Below the pieces are notes generated by a model, which searched no databases, was not told the origin of the DNA, and saw nothing but the letters and a program-made list of their open reading frames with translations. Position numbers and translations under genes: made by a program. From an uncultured Clostridia bacterium (GTDB lineage: Bacteria > Bacillota > Clostridia > Oscillospirales > Oscillospiraceae), in the NCBI GenBank assembly GCA_945915065.1, contig CAMEER010000001.1, positions 90,819 to 154,818 of the forward strand: a stretch of DNA of 64,000 nt. The letters run 5' to 3'. Of the stretch, positions 55,928-64,000 are shown piece after piece (the first letter of the stretch is position 1; each line of letters begins with the position of its first letter).

Positions 55928-58900
55928 ATTCTTTTTCGCGGCCGAGAGCATCAGCTTGATGCGGTTGAGCTGGTTCACCTCGCTGGCGCCGGGGTCATAG
56001 TCCACGGCGGCGATGTTGGCCTGGGGATAGGCCGATTTCAGTGCCTTGATGACACCCTTGCCCACCACATGGTTGGGAAGGCATCCGAAGGGCTGGATAC
56101 ACACGATATTGGGCACATCCTGCGTCAGCAGCTCCGCCATCTCGCCGCACAGGAACCACCCCTCGCCGTATTGGTTGCCCAGCGACAGGAAGGGCTTGGC
56201 CAGATCGGCGATATGACGCATGGGCGTGGGCGGCGTAAAGCGGCGGCTGGCCTTCAGTGCGTCCACCGCCGGCCTGCGGACGGCCTCGATAGCGGCAGTG
56301 CCTGCCCGGGCCAGCAGGGAGGAGGTCCACGGCGTGCCCAGATAGTCGTGTTTGTAGCTTTGCTGATAGATGCACTCGATGAGGAAGTCGGTGAGATCGG
56401 GCACCACCGCCTCGGCGCCCTCCTGCTCCAGCAGATCCACTAAGTAGTTGTTGGCAAGGGGCATGTACTTCACCAAAATCTCGCCCACGACGCCCACCCG
56501 GGGCTTGCGCACCGTTTCGTTGAGGGGCAGAGCGTCGAAGTCCTCCACGATGCCCCGGCAAATGCCGCGGTAGGTATAGCCGGTCTTTTCGCCCATGGCG
56601 TAAGCAATGGCGATGCCCCGCCATTTGGCGTGGAGGGCGTTGGCAGAGCCGGGAACGGCCTCATAGGGCCGGGTGCGGTACAAACACCGCATCAGCAGGT
56701 CACCGAAGGTCAGCTGCCGCAGGGCTGACAGCAGCATGGCCGGCGGCACACGGAATCCGTCGTTTTTCTCCATGCCGTTGAGGTTGAGGGAGATGACGGG
56801 GATATGACCCAGGCCCGCCTTGTCCAAGGCCCGGCGGATGAAGGCCACATAGTTGCTGGCCCGGCAGCAGCCGCCGGTCTGGGTCATGATGAGAGCCAGC
56901 TTGTCGGTGTCGTACCGGCCGGAGAGAACAGCCTCCATCAGTTGTCCCACCGACAGGATGGAGGGATAGCAGGCGTCGTTATTGACGTATTGCAGCCCCA
57001 CATCCACCGCCTTGCGGGTGGCGTTGTTCAGGATCTCCACATGGTAGCCGTGACGGCGGAACACCGGCTCGATCACATCAAAATGAATAGGGGACATCTG
57101 AGGCGCCAGAATGGTGTAGCCCTCGTCAAACATCCGGCGGGTGAATTCGGCGCGGGGATAGGAGAGCGGTTGGGGGTGGGCGCAGATGTGCTGCTTCTGC
57201 CGCATATGTATGGCCGCCAGCAGACTGCGTATCCGGATGCGGGCCGCACCCAGATTGTTCACCTCATCGATCTTCAGCACGGTATAGAGCTTGCCGCACT
57301 TTTCCAGTATCTCACACACCTGATCGGTGGTGACGGCGTCAAGGCCGCAGCCGAAGGAGAACAGCTGCACCAGCTCCAGATCATTCCTGTGCCCCACGAA
57401 TTCCGCCGCCGCGTACAGCCGGGAGTGGAACACCCACTGATCCACCACCCGCAGGGGACGCTGGGGCGCCGTATCCAGCGGCAGACTGTCCTCGGTGAAC
57501 ACATACAGGCCGTAGGAGGCGATCAACTCCGGAATGCCGTGGTTGATCTCCGGGTCAATGTGGTAAGGCCGGCCGGCCAGCACCACGCCCTGCTTGCCCC
57601 TTTCCTCCATCTCCGCCAGGCAGCGGCAGCCCTCGGTACGGATGTCGTCCTTGGCGCGGCGCTGTTCCGCCCACGCCAGGCAGGCGGCGGCGCGAACCTC
57701 CTTTTCCGGAATGTCCCATACCTCCCGGCACAGCTTCACCAGCCGGTCCTCCGCCGTTTTCTCACTGGTAAAGGCGATAAAGGGGCGGATATACCGCACC
57801 TGTCCGGTGGTGATGGCCTCCACGTTGTTTTTCAGATTCTCCGGATAGGACACCACCATGGGGCAGTTATAGTGGTTCTGTGCGTCAGGGGTCTCCTGAT
57901 ACTCATAAAAGACGCAGGGGTGGAAGATGGTGGTAACGCCGTGCCGGGCCAGCCACTCCACATGGCCGTGGGCCAGCTTGGCGGGATAGCACTCCGATTC
58001 GGAGGGGATGGACTCCATGCCCAGCTCGTAGATGGCCCGGGTGGAGAAGGGGGAGAGAACCACCCGGAAGCCCAGCGCCCGGAAGAACGTGGCCCAATAG
58101 GGGTAGTTCTCGTACAGGTTCAATACCCGCGGAATACCGATGACGCCACGGGAGGCCTCCTCCGGCGGGAGGGCGGGATAGTCAAACAGCCGCTGGCGTT
58201 TATAGGCCATGAGATTGGCGCCCGGTTCCGCCGACGCGGCGTTCTTTACCCGCTTTTCACAGCGGTTGCCGGAGATGTATCGCCCGCCGTCGGAGAAGGT
58301 GCTGACGGTCAGCAGACAGTTATTTTCACAGCCGCCGCATCGGGCGGTTTTCGTCGTGAAGGCCAGGGCGGCGATGGCGTCAAAATCCAGCGTGGCAGTG
58401 GGCTGGCCGCAGTAGCGGTCGCGGGCAATCAGCGCCGCGCCGAAAGCGCCCATCAACCCGGAGATATCCGGACACACCGCGTCCACGCCGGCGATGCGCT
58501 CGAAAGCGCGCAGCACCGCCTTGTTGTAAAAGGTGCCGCCCTGCACCACGATGTGCTGACCCAGCTCGCGGGCGTCGGCCAGCTTGATGACCTTGAACAG
58601 GGCGTTTTTGATGACAGAGTAGGCAAGACCGGCCGAAATGTCCGACACCGCCGCACCCTCCTTTTGGGCCTGCTTTACGTTGGAGTTCATGAACACGGTA
58701 CAGCGGGTGCCCAGATCCACCGGATGCTGCGCGAACAGGGCTTCGTCGGCGAACTGCGCCGCCGTAAAGCCCAGAGAATTGGCAAAATTCTCTAAAAATG
58801 AGCCGCAGCCGGAGGAACAGGCTTCGTTGAGCATCACGCTGTCCACAATACCGTTTTTCAGGCGGATGCATTTCATATCCTGTCCGCCGATGTCCAGCAC

Positions 58901-60148
58901 ACAGTCCACCTGCGGGTTAAAGAAGGCCGCCGCCGTGGTGTGGGCGATGGTTTCCACTTCCCCCTCGTCCAGATGGAGGGCAGCTTTCAGCAGCGCCTCG
59001 CCGTAGCCGGTGGAGCAGGAGCGGGCGATACGGGCGGTAGGCGGCAGCAGCGTGCGCAGCTGGGCCAGCGCGTCCATAGCGGTATGGATGGGGCTGCCGC
59101 TGTTGTTGGCGTAGTAGGACCACAGCAGCTCGCCCGCCGCGCCGGTCAGGGCCAGCTTGGTGGTGGTGGAGCCGGCGTCGATGCCCAGAAAACAGTCGCC
59201 CTGATAGGTGGTAAGGTCGGCCTTGGCCACCACCGCCCGGGCGTGACGGTCGCAGAAAGTATCATATTCCGCTCTGTCCGCGAACAGGGGTGGCAGGCGT
59301 TTGATCTCAAAGGCCATGGTGACGCCCCGGGACAGACGGTCGATCAGCTCACCGATGGGGCGCTGCACCGCGTCCTGATCGGTTTCCAGCGCCGCGCCCA
59401 TGGCGGCGAACAGATGGGAGTCCTGCGGATCCACGATGTTCTCCGGGGTGAGACGCAGCGTGCGGATAAAGGCTTTTTTCAGCTCCGGCAGAAAGTGCAG
59501 CGGGCCGCCCAGAAAGGCCACGCAGCCCTGGATGGGCTTGCCGCAGGCAAGGCCGGAAATGGTCTGATTCACCACCGCCTGAAAGATGGAGGCGGCCAGA
59601 TCGGCCCGGGTGGCACCCTCGTTGATGAGAGGCTGAATATCGGTCTTGGCGAACACGCCGCAGCGGGCGGCAATGGTGTACAGCTCCTTATAATCCGCCG
59701 CCGCGTCGTTTAACCCGCGGGCGTCGGTTTGCAGCAGGGCCGCCATCTGGTCGATGAAGGAACCGGTGCCGCCGGCGCACACGCCGTTCATGCGCTCCTC
59801 CAGCCCGCCGGTAAAGTAGATGATCTTGGCATCCTCGCCGCCCAACTCAATGGCTACATCCGTCTGGGGGTAGCGGCGCTCCAGCGCCGAGGCGACGGCC
59901 ACCACCTCCTGCACAAAGGGAATGTCCAGTGCCCGGCCAAGATTAATGGAGCCGGAGCCGGTAATGGCAGGTCGCAGGGCGCAGTCACCCAGCGCCGCCC
60001 GGGCTTCCTGCAGCAGCTGTGCCAGTGTTTGCTGGGTGTGAGCCTGATGGCGGCGGTAGTCGCCGTAAAGAATGTTGTCATTGTCATCCAGCACCACCAG
60101 CTTAACGGTGGTGGAGCCGATGTCAATACCGGCGCGATAGGTGTTCAT
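55919..60148 (-). CDS. giant (R)-2-hydroxyacyl-CoA dehydratase activase-type protein: two ASKHA domains + DUF2229 + HgdB-like C-terminus (~1409 aa)
   Basis: GIDIGSTTVKLVVLDD and GIDAGSTTTKLALTG; CAGGTGSFIDQMA, CSSGCGSFLENFA; IGIPRVLNLYENYPYWATFFRALGFRVVLSP; QTGGCCRASNY. Confidence 0.9.
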   Translation of the reverse strand: MNTYRAGIDIGSTTVKLVVLDDNDNILYGDYRRHQAHTQQTLAQLLQEARAALGDCALRPAITGSGSINLGRALDIPFVQEVVAVASALERRYPQTDVAIELGGEDAKIIYFTGGLEERMNGVCAGGTGSFIDQMAALLQTDARGLNDAAADYKELYTIAARCGVFAKTDIQPLINEGATRADLAASIFQAVVNQTISGLACGKPIQGCVAFLGGPLHFLPELKKAFIRTLRLTPENIVDPQDSHLFAAMGAALETDQDAVQRPIGELIDRLSRGVTMAFEIKRLPPLFADRAEYDTFCDRHARAVVAKADLTTYQGDCFLGIDAGSTTTKLALTGAAGELLWSYYANNSGSPIHTAMDALAQLRTLLPPTARIARSCSTGYGEALLKAALHLDEGEVETIAHTTAAAFFNPQVDCVLDIGGQDMKCIRLKNGIVDSVMLNEACSSGCGSFLENFANSLGFTAAQFADEALFAQHPVDLGTRCTVFMNSNVKQAQKEGAAVSDISAGLAYSVIKNALFKVIKLADARELGQHIVVQGGTFYNKAVLRAFERIAGVDAVCPDISGLMGAFGAALIARDRYCGQPTATLDFDAIAALAFTTKTARCGGCENNCLLTVSTFSDGGRYISGNRCEKRVKNAASAEPGANLMAYKRQRLFDYPALPPEEASRGVIGIPRVLNLYENYPYWATFFRALGFRVVLSPFSTRAIYELGMESIPSESECYPAKLAHGHVEWLARHGVTTIFHPCVFYEYQETPDAQNHYNCPMVVSYPENLKNNVEAITTGQVRYIRPFIAFTSEKTAEDRLVKLCREVWDIPEKEVRAAACLAWAEQRRAKDDIRTEGCRCLAEMEERGKQGVVLAGRPYHIDPEINHGIPELIASYGLYVFTEDSLPLDTAPQRPLRVVDQWVFHSRLYAAAEFVGHRNDLELVQLFSFGCGLDAVTTDQVCEILEKCGKLYTVLKIDEVNNLGAARIRIRSLLAAIHMRQKQHICAHPQPLSYPRAEFTRRMFDEGYTILAPQMSPIHFDVIEPVFRRHGYHVEILNNATRKAVDVGLQYVNNDACYPSILSVGQLMEAVLSGRYDTDKLALIMTQTGGCCRASNYVAFIRRALDKAGLGHIPVISLNLNGMEKNDGFRVPPAMLLSALRQLTFGDLLMRCLYRTRPYEAVPGSANALHAKWRGIAIAYAMGEKTGYTYRGICRGIVEDFDALPLNETVRKPRVGVVGEILVKYMPLANNYLVDLLEQEGAEAVVPDLTDFLIECIYQQSYKHDYLGTPWTSSLLARAGTAAIEAVRRPAVDALKASRRFTPPTPMRHIADLAKPFLSLGNQYGEGWFLCGEMAELLTQDVPNIVCIQPFGCLPNHVVGKGVIKALKSAYPQANIAAVDYDPGASEVNQLNRIKLMLSAAKKNMT

Positions 60149-60312
60149 ATGATGCCTCCATGGAGATTCACGCAATTTATCTACATACCATAACACATTT
60201 TTCGACATTTTTCTGTTAAGAATCCGTTAAGAAAATGGGGAAATTTATTTCCAATCATTGTATGTGCTATAAGTAAAATCAATGAATCGCGCACATCTTT
60301 CCGAAAAACCAC

Positions 60313-60341
60313 TTGAGGGCCGTGGGCGTATCTGCTATAAT
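60313..60341 (+). promoter_or_regulatory. promoter of ychF
   Basis: TTGAGG-17-TATAAT. Confidence 0.65.
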
Positions 60342-60382
60342 GGTGCATCAGGACAGAACACACCGAAGGAGATGTATGATAT

Positions 60383-61495
60383 ATGAAGCTGGGTATTGTG
60401 GGGCTGCCTAATGTGGGCAAAAGCACGCTGTTTAATGCCATTACCAACGCCGGGGCGGAGAGCGCCAACTATCCCTTCTGCACCATCGAGCCGAATGTGG
60501 GCGTGGTGGCTGTGCCGGACGCGCGGCTGGACAAGCTGGCGGAGATGTATGAGCCGGACAAAAAAACCCCTGCCGTCATTGAATTTGTGGACATTGCCGG
60601 CCTGGTGAAGGGCGCATCTCAGGGTGCGGGACTTGGCAACAAGTTTCTGGAGAACATTCGCCGTACCGACGCCATCGTTCATGTGGTGCGCTGCTTTGAC
60701 GACGAGAACATCATGCATGTGGTGGCTGACGCCAGCCAGAACGTGCCGGTGGACCCGCTGGGCGACATCGAGACGATCGATCTGGAGCTGATCATGGCCG
60801 ATCTGGAGATGGTGAACCGCCGGGTGGAGAAGGCCGCCAAAGCCGCCAAGGGCGACAAGAAGTTCCTCCGTGAGGCAGAGGTATTCAAGGCGCTGGCGGA
60901 GCATCTGGACGCAGGAAAGTCCGCCCGCACCTTTGACTGCGGCGACGACCGGGCTATTATCGAAACGGCGGATCTGCTGAGCCTGAAGCCCATCATCTAC
61001 GCCGCCAATATGGACGAGGAGGGCTTTGCTCACTACGAGGACAATTCCTATTTCCAATCCGTCCGGGATCTGGCCGCCAAGGAGGGCGCGCAGGTGCTGC
61101 CTATCTGTGCCAAGCTGGAGCAGGATATTGCTGAGCTGGACGATCCTGAGGAGCGGGCCATGTTCCTGGAGGATCTGGGCATTGAAAAATCCGGTCTGGA
61201 CCGCCTGATCCAGTGCTCCTATGAGCTGCTGGGCCTGATCTCCTTCCTGACCTATGGCAAGGACGAGTGCCGGGCGTGGACCATCCGCAAGGGCACCAAA
61301 GCGCCGCAGGCGGCCGGTAAGATCCACAGCGATATCGAGCGTGGCTTTATCCGGGCCGAGACCATCAACTTTGACGAGATGATGGCCTGCGGCGGAAGCG
61401 TGGCCGCCGCCAAGGAGAAGGGCCTGCTGCGCTCTGAGGGCAAGGAGTATGTGGTCAAGGATGGAGATATGATCTACTTCCGGTTCAATGTATGA
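60383..61495 (+). CDS. ychF: redox-regulated ATPase YchF
   Basis: MKLGIVGLPNVGKSTLFNAITNAGAESANYPFCTIEPNVGVVAVPD. Confidence 0.97.
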   Translation: MKLGIVGLPNVGKSTLFNAITNAGAESANYPFCTIEPNVGVVAVPDARLDKLAEMYEPDKKTPAVIEFVDIAGLVKGASQGAGLGNKFLENIRRTDAIVHVVRCFDDENIMHVVADASQNVPVDPLGDIETIDLELIMADLEMVNRRVEKAAKAAKGDKKFLREAEVFKALAEHLDAGKSARTFDCGDDRAIIETADLLSLKPIIYAANMDEEGFAHYEDNSYFQSVRDLAAKEGAQVLPICAKLEQDIAELDDPEERAMFLEDLGIEKSGLDRLIQCSYELLGLISFLTYGKDECRAWTIRKGTKAPQAAGKIHSDIERGFIRAETINFDEMMACGGSVAAAKEKGLLRSEGKEYVVKDGDMIYFRFNV

Positions 61496-61734
61496 GGCGG
61501 AGATTTACCCTTACGAGGGGGATGTAATACAACACGGGGAAAGCAACGGGCGGTGTCTTCAGGGCGCCATCCGTTGTTTTCATTCAAAGAAAATCTTCAC
61601 CGAATAGTTTGGCGAAATAGGGTGAAAATCTCATGTACGGCAAGAAAAAATTTCCCGTCAAGAAAAAATGGGCATGTGAGAAAAAGGGTGCCGTATGTCT
61701 AAAATACACAAAATCATTCGGTGAAATTCTACTA

Positions 61735-61757
61735 TTCAAGCGAAAAAAGTGCTTGAA
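61735..61757 (+). other. short hairpin in leader of APC permease gene
   Basis: TTCAAGC-GAAAAAAGT-GCTTGAA. Confidence 0.45.
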
Positions 61758-61854
61758 ACCGCCGGAAAGACATAGTATACTCACATACGAGGATTGTGAA
61801 AAGAAAAACGATCTTATTCACAGTTTAGGAAAGTGAGAAAGGAAAGAAATTACT

Positions 61855-63189
61855 ATGGAAAAACGGTATAACCTGCCTGTCGCCATCGCGCTGGTGGTGG
61901 GCACTGTCATCGGTTCCGGTATCTTTTTCAAGGCAGAAGCTGTCCTGACAAAGACCGGCGGCAATCTGAGCGTTGGTATTCTGGCGTTCCTCATCATGGG
62001 CGTCGTTATGATCATCAGCGCTTACACCTTTGGCATCGTCTCCGGCCACTACGAGGGCGTGGATGGTCTGGTAGGCTTTGCGAAGGCCTCCTGCGGCAAG
62101 AACTTCAGCTATTACATCGGCTGGTTCATGGCCATCATCTATTATCCCTCTCTGGTATCCGTGCTCAGCTGGCTGCCTGCCCGCTATTTCGGCGTGCTGA
62201 TGGGCTGGCCCGACGCCGTGGTGGGCGGCCGCACCATGATGCTGGCCGGCGTATTCATGGTGGTCACCTATGCCATGAACGCCTTGGCGCCCAAGCTGGC
62301 CGGCAAGTTTGCTGTGTCCACCACCATCATCAAGCTGATCCCTCTGTTCCTGATGGCCATCGTGGGCACCATCGTCGGCCTGACCAACGGCATGACCCAG
62401 TTCAACTTCAGCCATGTGGTTACTGAGATGCCCTTCAGCACCGGACTGTTCGGCGCCATCGTGGCGCTGGCCTTCGCGTTCGAGGGCTGGATCTGCGCCA
62501 CCTCCATCGGCTCCGAGTTGAAGGATTCCAAGAAAAACCTGCCCCGGGCCCTGCTGATCGGCACCGTGATTGTGGCCATCGTATACGTTATTTACTATAT
62601 CGGTCTGGCCGGCGCTGTGGAGTCCTCCGTTATGATGGAAGGCGGCGAGGCCGGCGCCAAGATGGCGTTCCAGAACATCTTCGGTCAGGTAGGCGGCGCC
62701 CTGATCTTTGTGTTCGTGGTCATTTCCTGCTGGGGTACCTGCAACGGTCTGACCATGGCCGTGACCCGTGCCATGTATGATCTGGCTGCTGACGGTGAAA
62801 ACGAGAAGCTGGCCTGCTTCAAGAACGTGGATAAATCCACCGGCATGCCCACCAACTCCGCCGTGTTCGGCCTGCTGATGAGCGCGCTGTGGCTGCTGTA
62901 TTTCTACGGCGGCGCCATTATGGAAGGCTTCGGCCCCTTCAAGTTCGACTCCTCTGAGCTGCCCATCATCACCCTGTACGCGCTGTATATCCCCATTTAC
63001 ATCGCGCTGATGAAGGAAAAGACCCTGCCCACGTTCAAGCGCACCGTGATGCCCACCCTGGCCATTCTGTGCTCTTTGTTCATGGTGTTTGCCGCCATCT
63101 ACTCCCACAAAATGAACGTGGTGTGGTACCTCATCGTGTTCGTGGTCGTGGAAGTTATCGGTATCTTTTTCAAGGGCAAGAAAGCGTAA
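61855..63189 (+). CDS. APC family amino acid permease
   Basis: LPVAIALVVGTVIGSGIFFKAEAVL; 12-TM-like; AFEGWICATSIGSELKDSKKNLPRALLIG. Confidence 0.9.
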   Translation: MEKRYNLPVAIALVVGTVIGSGIFFKAEAVLTKTGGNLSVGILAFLIMGVVMIISAYTFGIVSGHYEGVDGLVGFAKASCGKNFSYYIGWFMAIIYYPSLVSVLSWLPARYFGVLMGWPDAVVGGRTMMLAGVFMVVTYAMNALAPKLAGKFAVSTTIIKLIPLFLMAIVGTIVGLTNGMTQFNFSHVVTEMPFSTGLFGAIVALAFAFEGWICATSIGSELKDSKKNLPRALLIGTVIVAIVYVIYYIGLAGAVESSVMMEGGEAGAKMAFQNIFGQVGGALIFVFVVISCWGTCNGLTMAVTRAMYDLAADGENEKLACFKNVDKSTGMPTNSAVFGLLMSALWLLYFYGGAIMEGFGPFKFDSSELPIITLYALYIPIYIALMKEKTLPTFKRTVMPTLAILCSLFMVFAAIYSHKMNVVWYLIVFVVVEVIGIFFKGKKA

Positions 63190-63212
63190 CGGCGCATCCT
63201 GACCCATTCCCG

Positions 63213-63249
63213 AAAGCAGCCTGTATCCGCAAGGGTACAGGCTGCTTTA
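63213..63249 (+). terminator. terminator after permease gene
   Basis: AAAGCAGCCTGTA-TCCGCAAGGG-TACAGGCTGCTTT. Confidence 0.75.
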
Positions 63250-63259
63250 TTGTGCCGGC

Positions 63260-63288
63260 TTGCAATCCTGCGGTGGTTGTGCTATGAT
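63260..63288 (+). promoter_or_regulatory. promoter of HAD hydrolase gene
   Basis: TTGCAA-17-TATGAT. Confidence 0.55.
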
Positions 63289-63320
63289 GGGGCGCAGTAT
63301 AAACGAGGGAGGAACCACCC

Positions 63321-63950
63321 ATGGGATATGCGACCTATCTCTTTGATATGGACGGGACGCTGCTGGATACGCTGGCGGATCTGACCGCCGCTGTGAACCA
63401 CACACTGGAACAGTACGGTTATCCCCGGCGTACCATAGAGCAGGTACGCAAAGGCTTGGGCAACGGAGCGGTAAAGCTGATGGCCGCCATGCTGCCGCAA
63501 GGAGAGGAAACCCCCGGCTTTGCGGATATCATGCGGGATTACAGGGCGTGGTATCAGGCCCACGCCTGCGTGGAGACCTGCCCGTATCCCGGCGTGCCGG
63601 AAATGCTGGAGAGGCTGCGGCAGCGGGGCTGCAAGGTGGCCATTGTGTCCAACAAGCCTCATGGCGCCGCCTGTGAGCTGGCAGAGCGGTTCTTCCCCGG
63701 CGTGCCCACCTTTGGAGAGAGACCGGAAACACCCCGCAAACCCGCGCCCGACATGGTGTTCCATGCGCTGGCGGCGCTGGGCGCCGGAAAGGAGAACGCC
63801 GTATATGTGGGCGACAGCGAGGTGGACGTACAGACTGCCCGGAACGCCGGCCTTCCCGTGATCGGCGTGGCATGGGGATTCCGGGGCCGCGAGGCGCTGG
63901 CGGCGGCCGGGGCGGAGACCATCGTGGATACGGCTGCGGAGCTCCTGTGA
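63321..63950 (+). CDS. HAD family hydrolase (phosphoglycolate phosphatase-like)
   Basis: YLFDMDGTLLDTLADLTAAVN; VSNKPH; VYVGDSEVDVQTARNAGLPVIGVAWGF. Confidence 0.92.
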   Translation: MGYATYLFDMDGTLLDTLADLTAAVNHTLEQYGYPRRTIEQVRKGLGNGAVKLMAAMLPQGEETPGFADIMRDYRAWYQAHACVETCPYPGVPEMLERLRQRGCKVAIVSNKPHGAACELAERFFPGVPTFGERPETPRKPAPDMVFHALAALGAGKENAVYVGDSEVDVQTARNAGLPVIGVAWGFRGREALAAAGAETIVDTAAELL

Positions 63951-64000
63951 TGCTATCATAAAAGTGGACACGGAGAGGTAGAAAAAAGTCTTTCCGTAGG

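Noticed and set aside
1-64000. Integrated prophage, transposon or plasmid segment
   Set aside because: No integrase, transposase, phage structural or conjugation genes recognised; gene content is chromosomal metabolic and housekeeping.

Overview
The window is about 64 kb of a GC-rich, spore-forming Clostridia/Oscillospiraceae-like chromosome (spmA/spmB are present). No rRNA, tRNA, CRISPR array or intact mobile element was recognised. The left end (1-16.9 kb) is a Wood-Ljungdahl pathway (WLP) island: metF (partial), cooC, acsD, a fused acsC-acsE, acsB, an acsV-type reductive activator, a DUF3786 protein, a trigger-factor-like PPIase without a recognisable ribosome-binding domain, fhs, an orphan small protein, fchA, folD, a formate/nitrite transporter, a DUF1638-like protein and a zinc-ribbon/5-formyl-THF cyclo-ligase fusion. 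The CODH catalytic subunit (acsA/cooS) is not in the window. Intercistronic hairpins punctuate the island; some lack a T-tract. Other points of interest are: a four-gene MTA/5'-deoxyadenosine salvage cluster (6-oxopurine-type phosphorylase, deaminase, divergent MtnA, class II aldolase) that looks like a deaminating DHAP shunt; a minimal Rrf2-SufC-SufB Fe-S operon; a DUF1538 membrane protein paired with a tandem P-II-like protein; a ~1409-aa double-ASKHA CoA-dehydratase-activase-type protein; a truncated arginine deiminase 5' remnant upstream of a membrane-tethered MerR regulator; and a cell-surface-type protein with an 18x Asn-Thr repeat. The rest is ordinary housekeeping. All product calls come from reading motifs in the translations; no database search was run.
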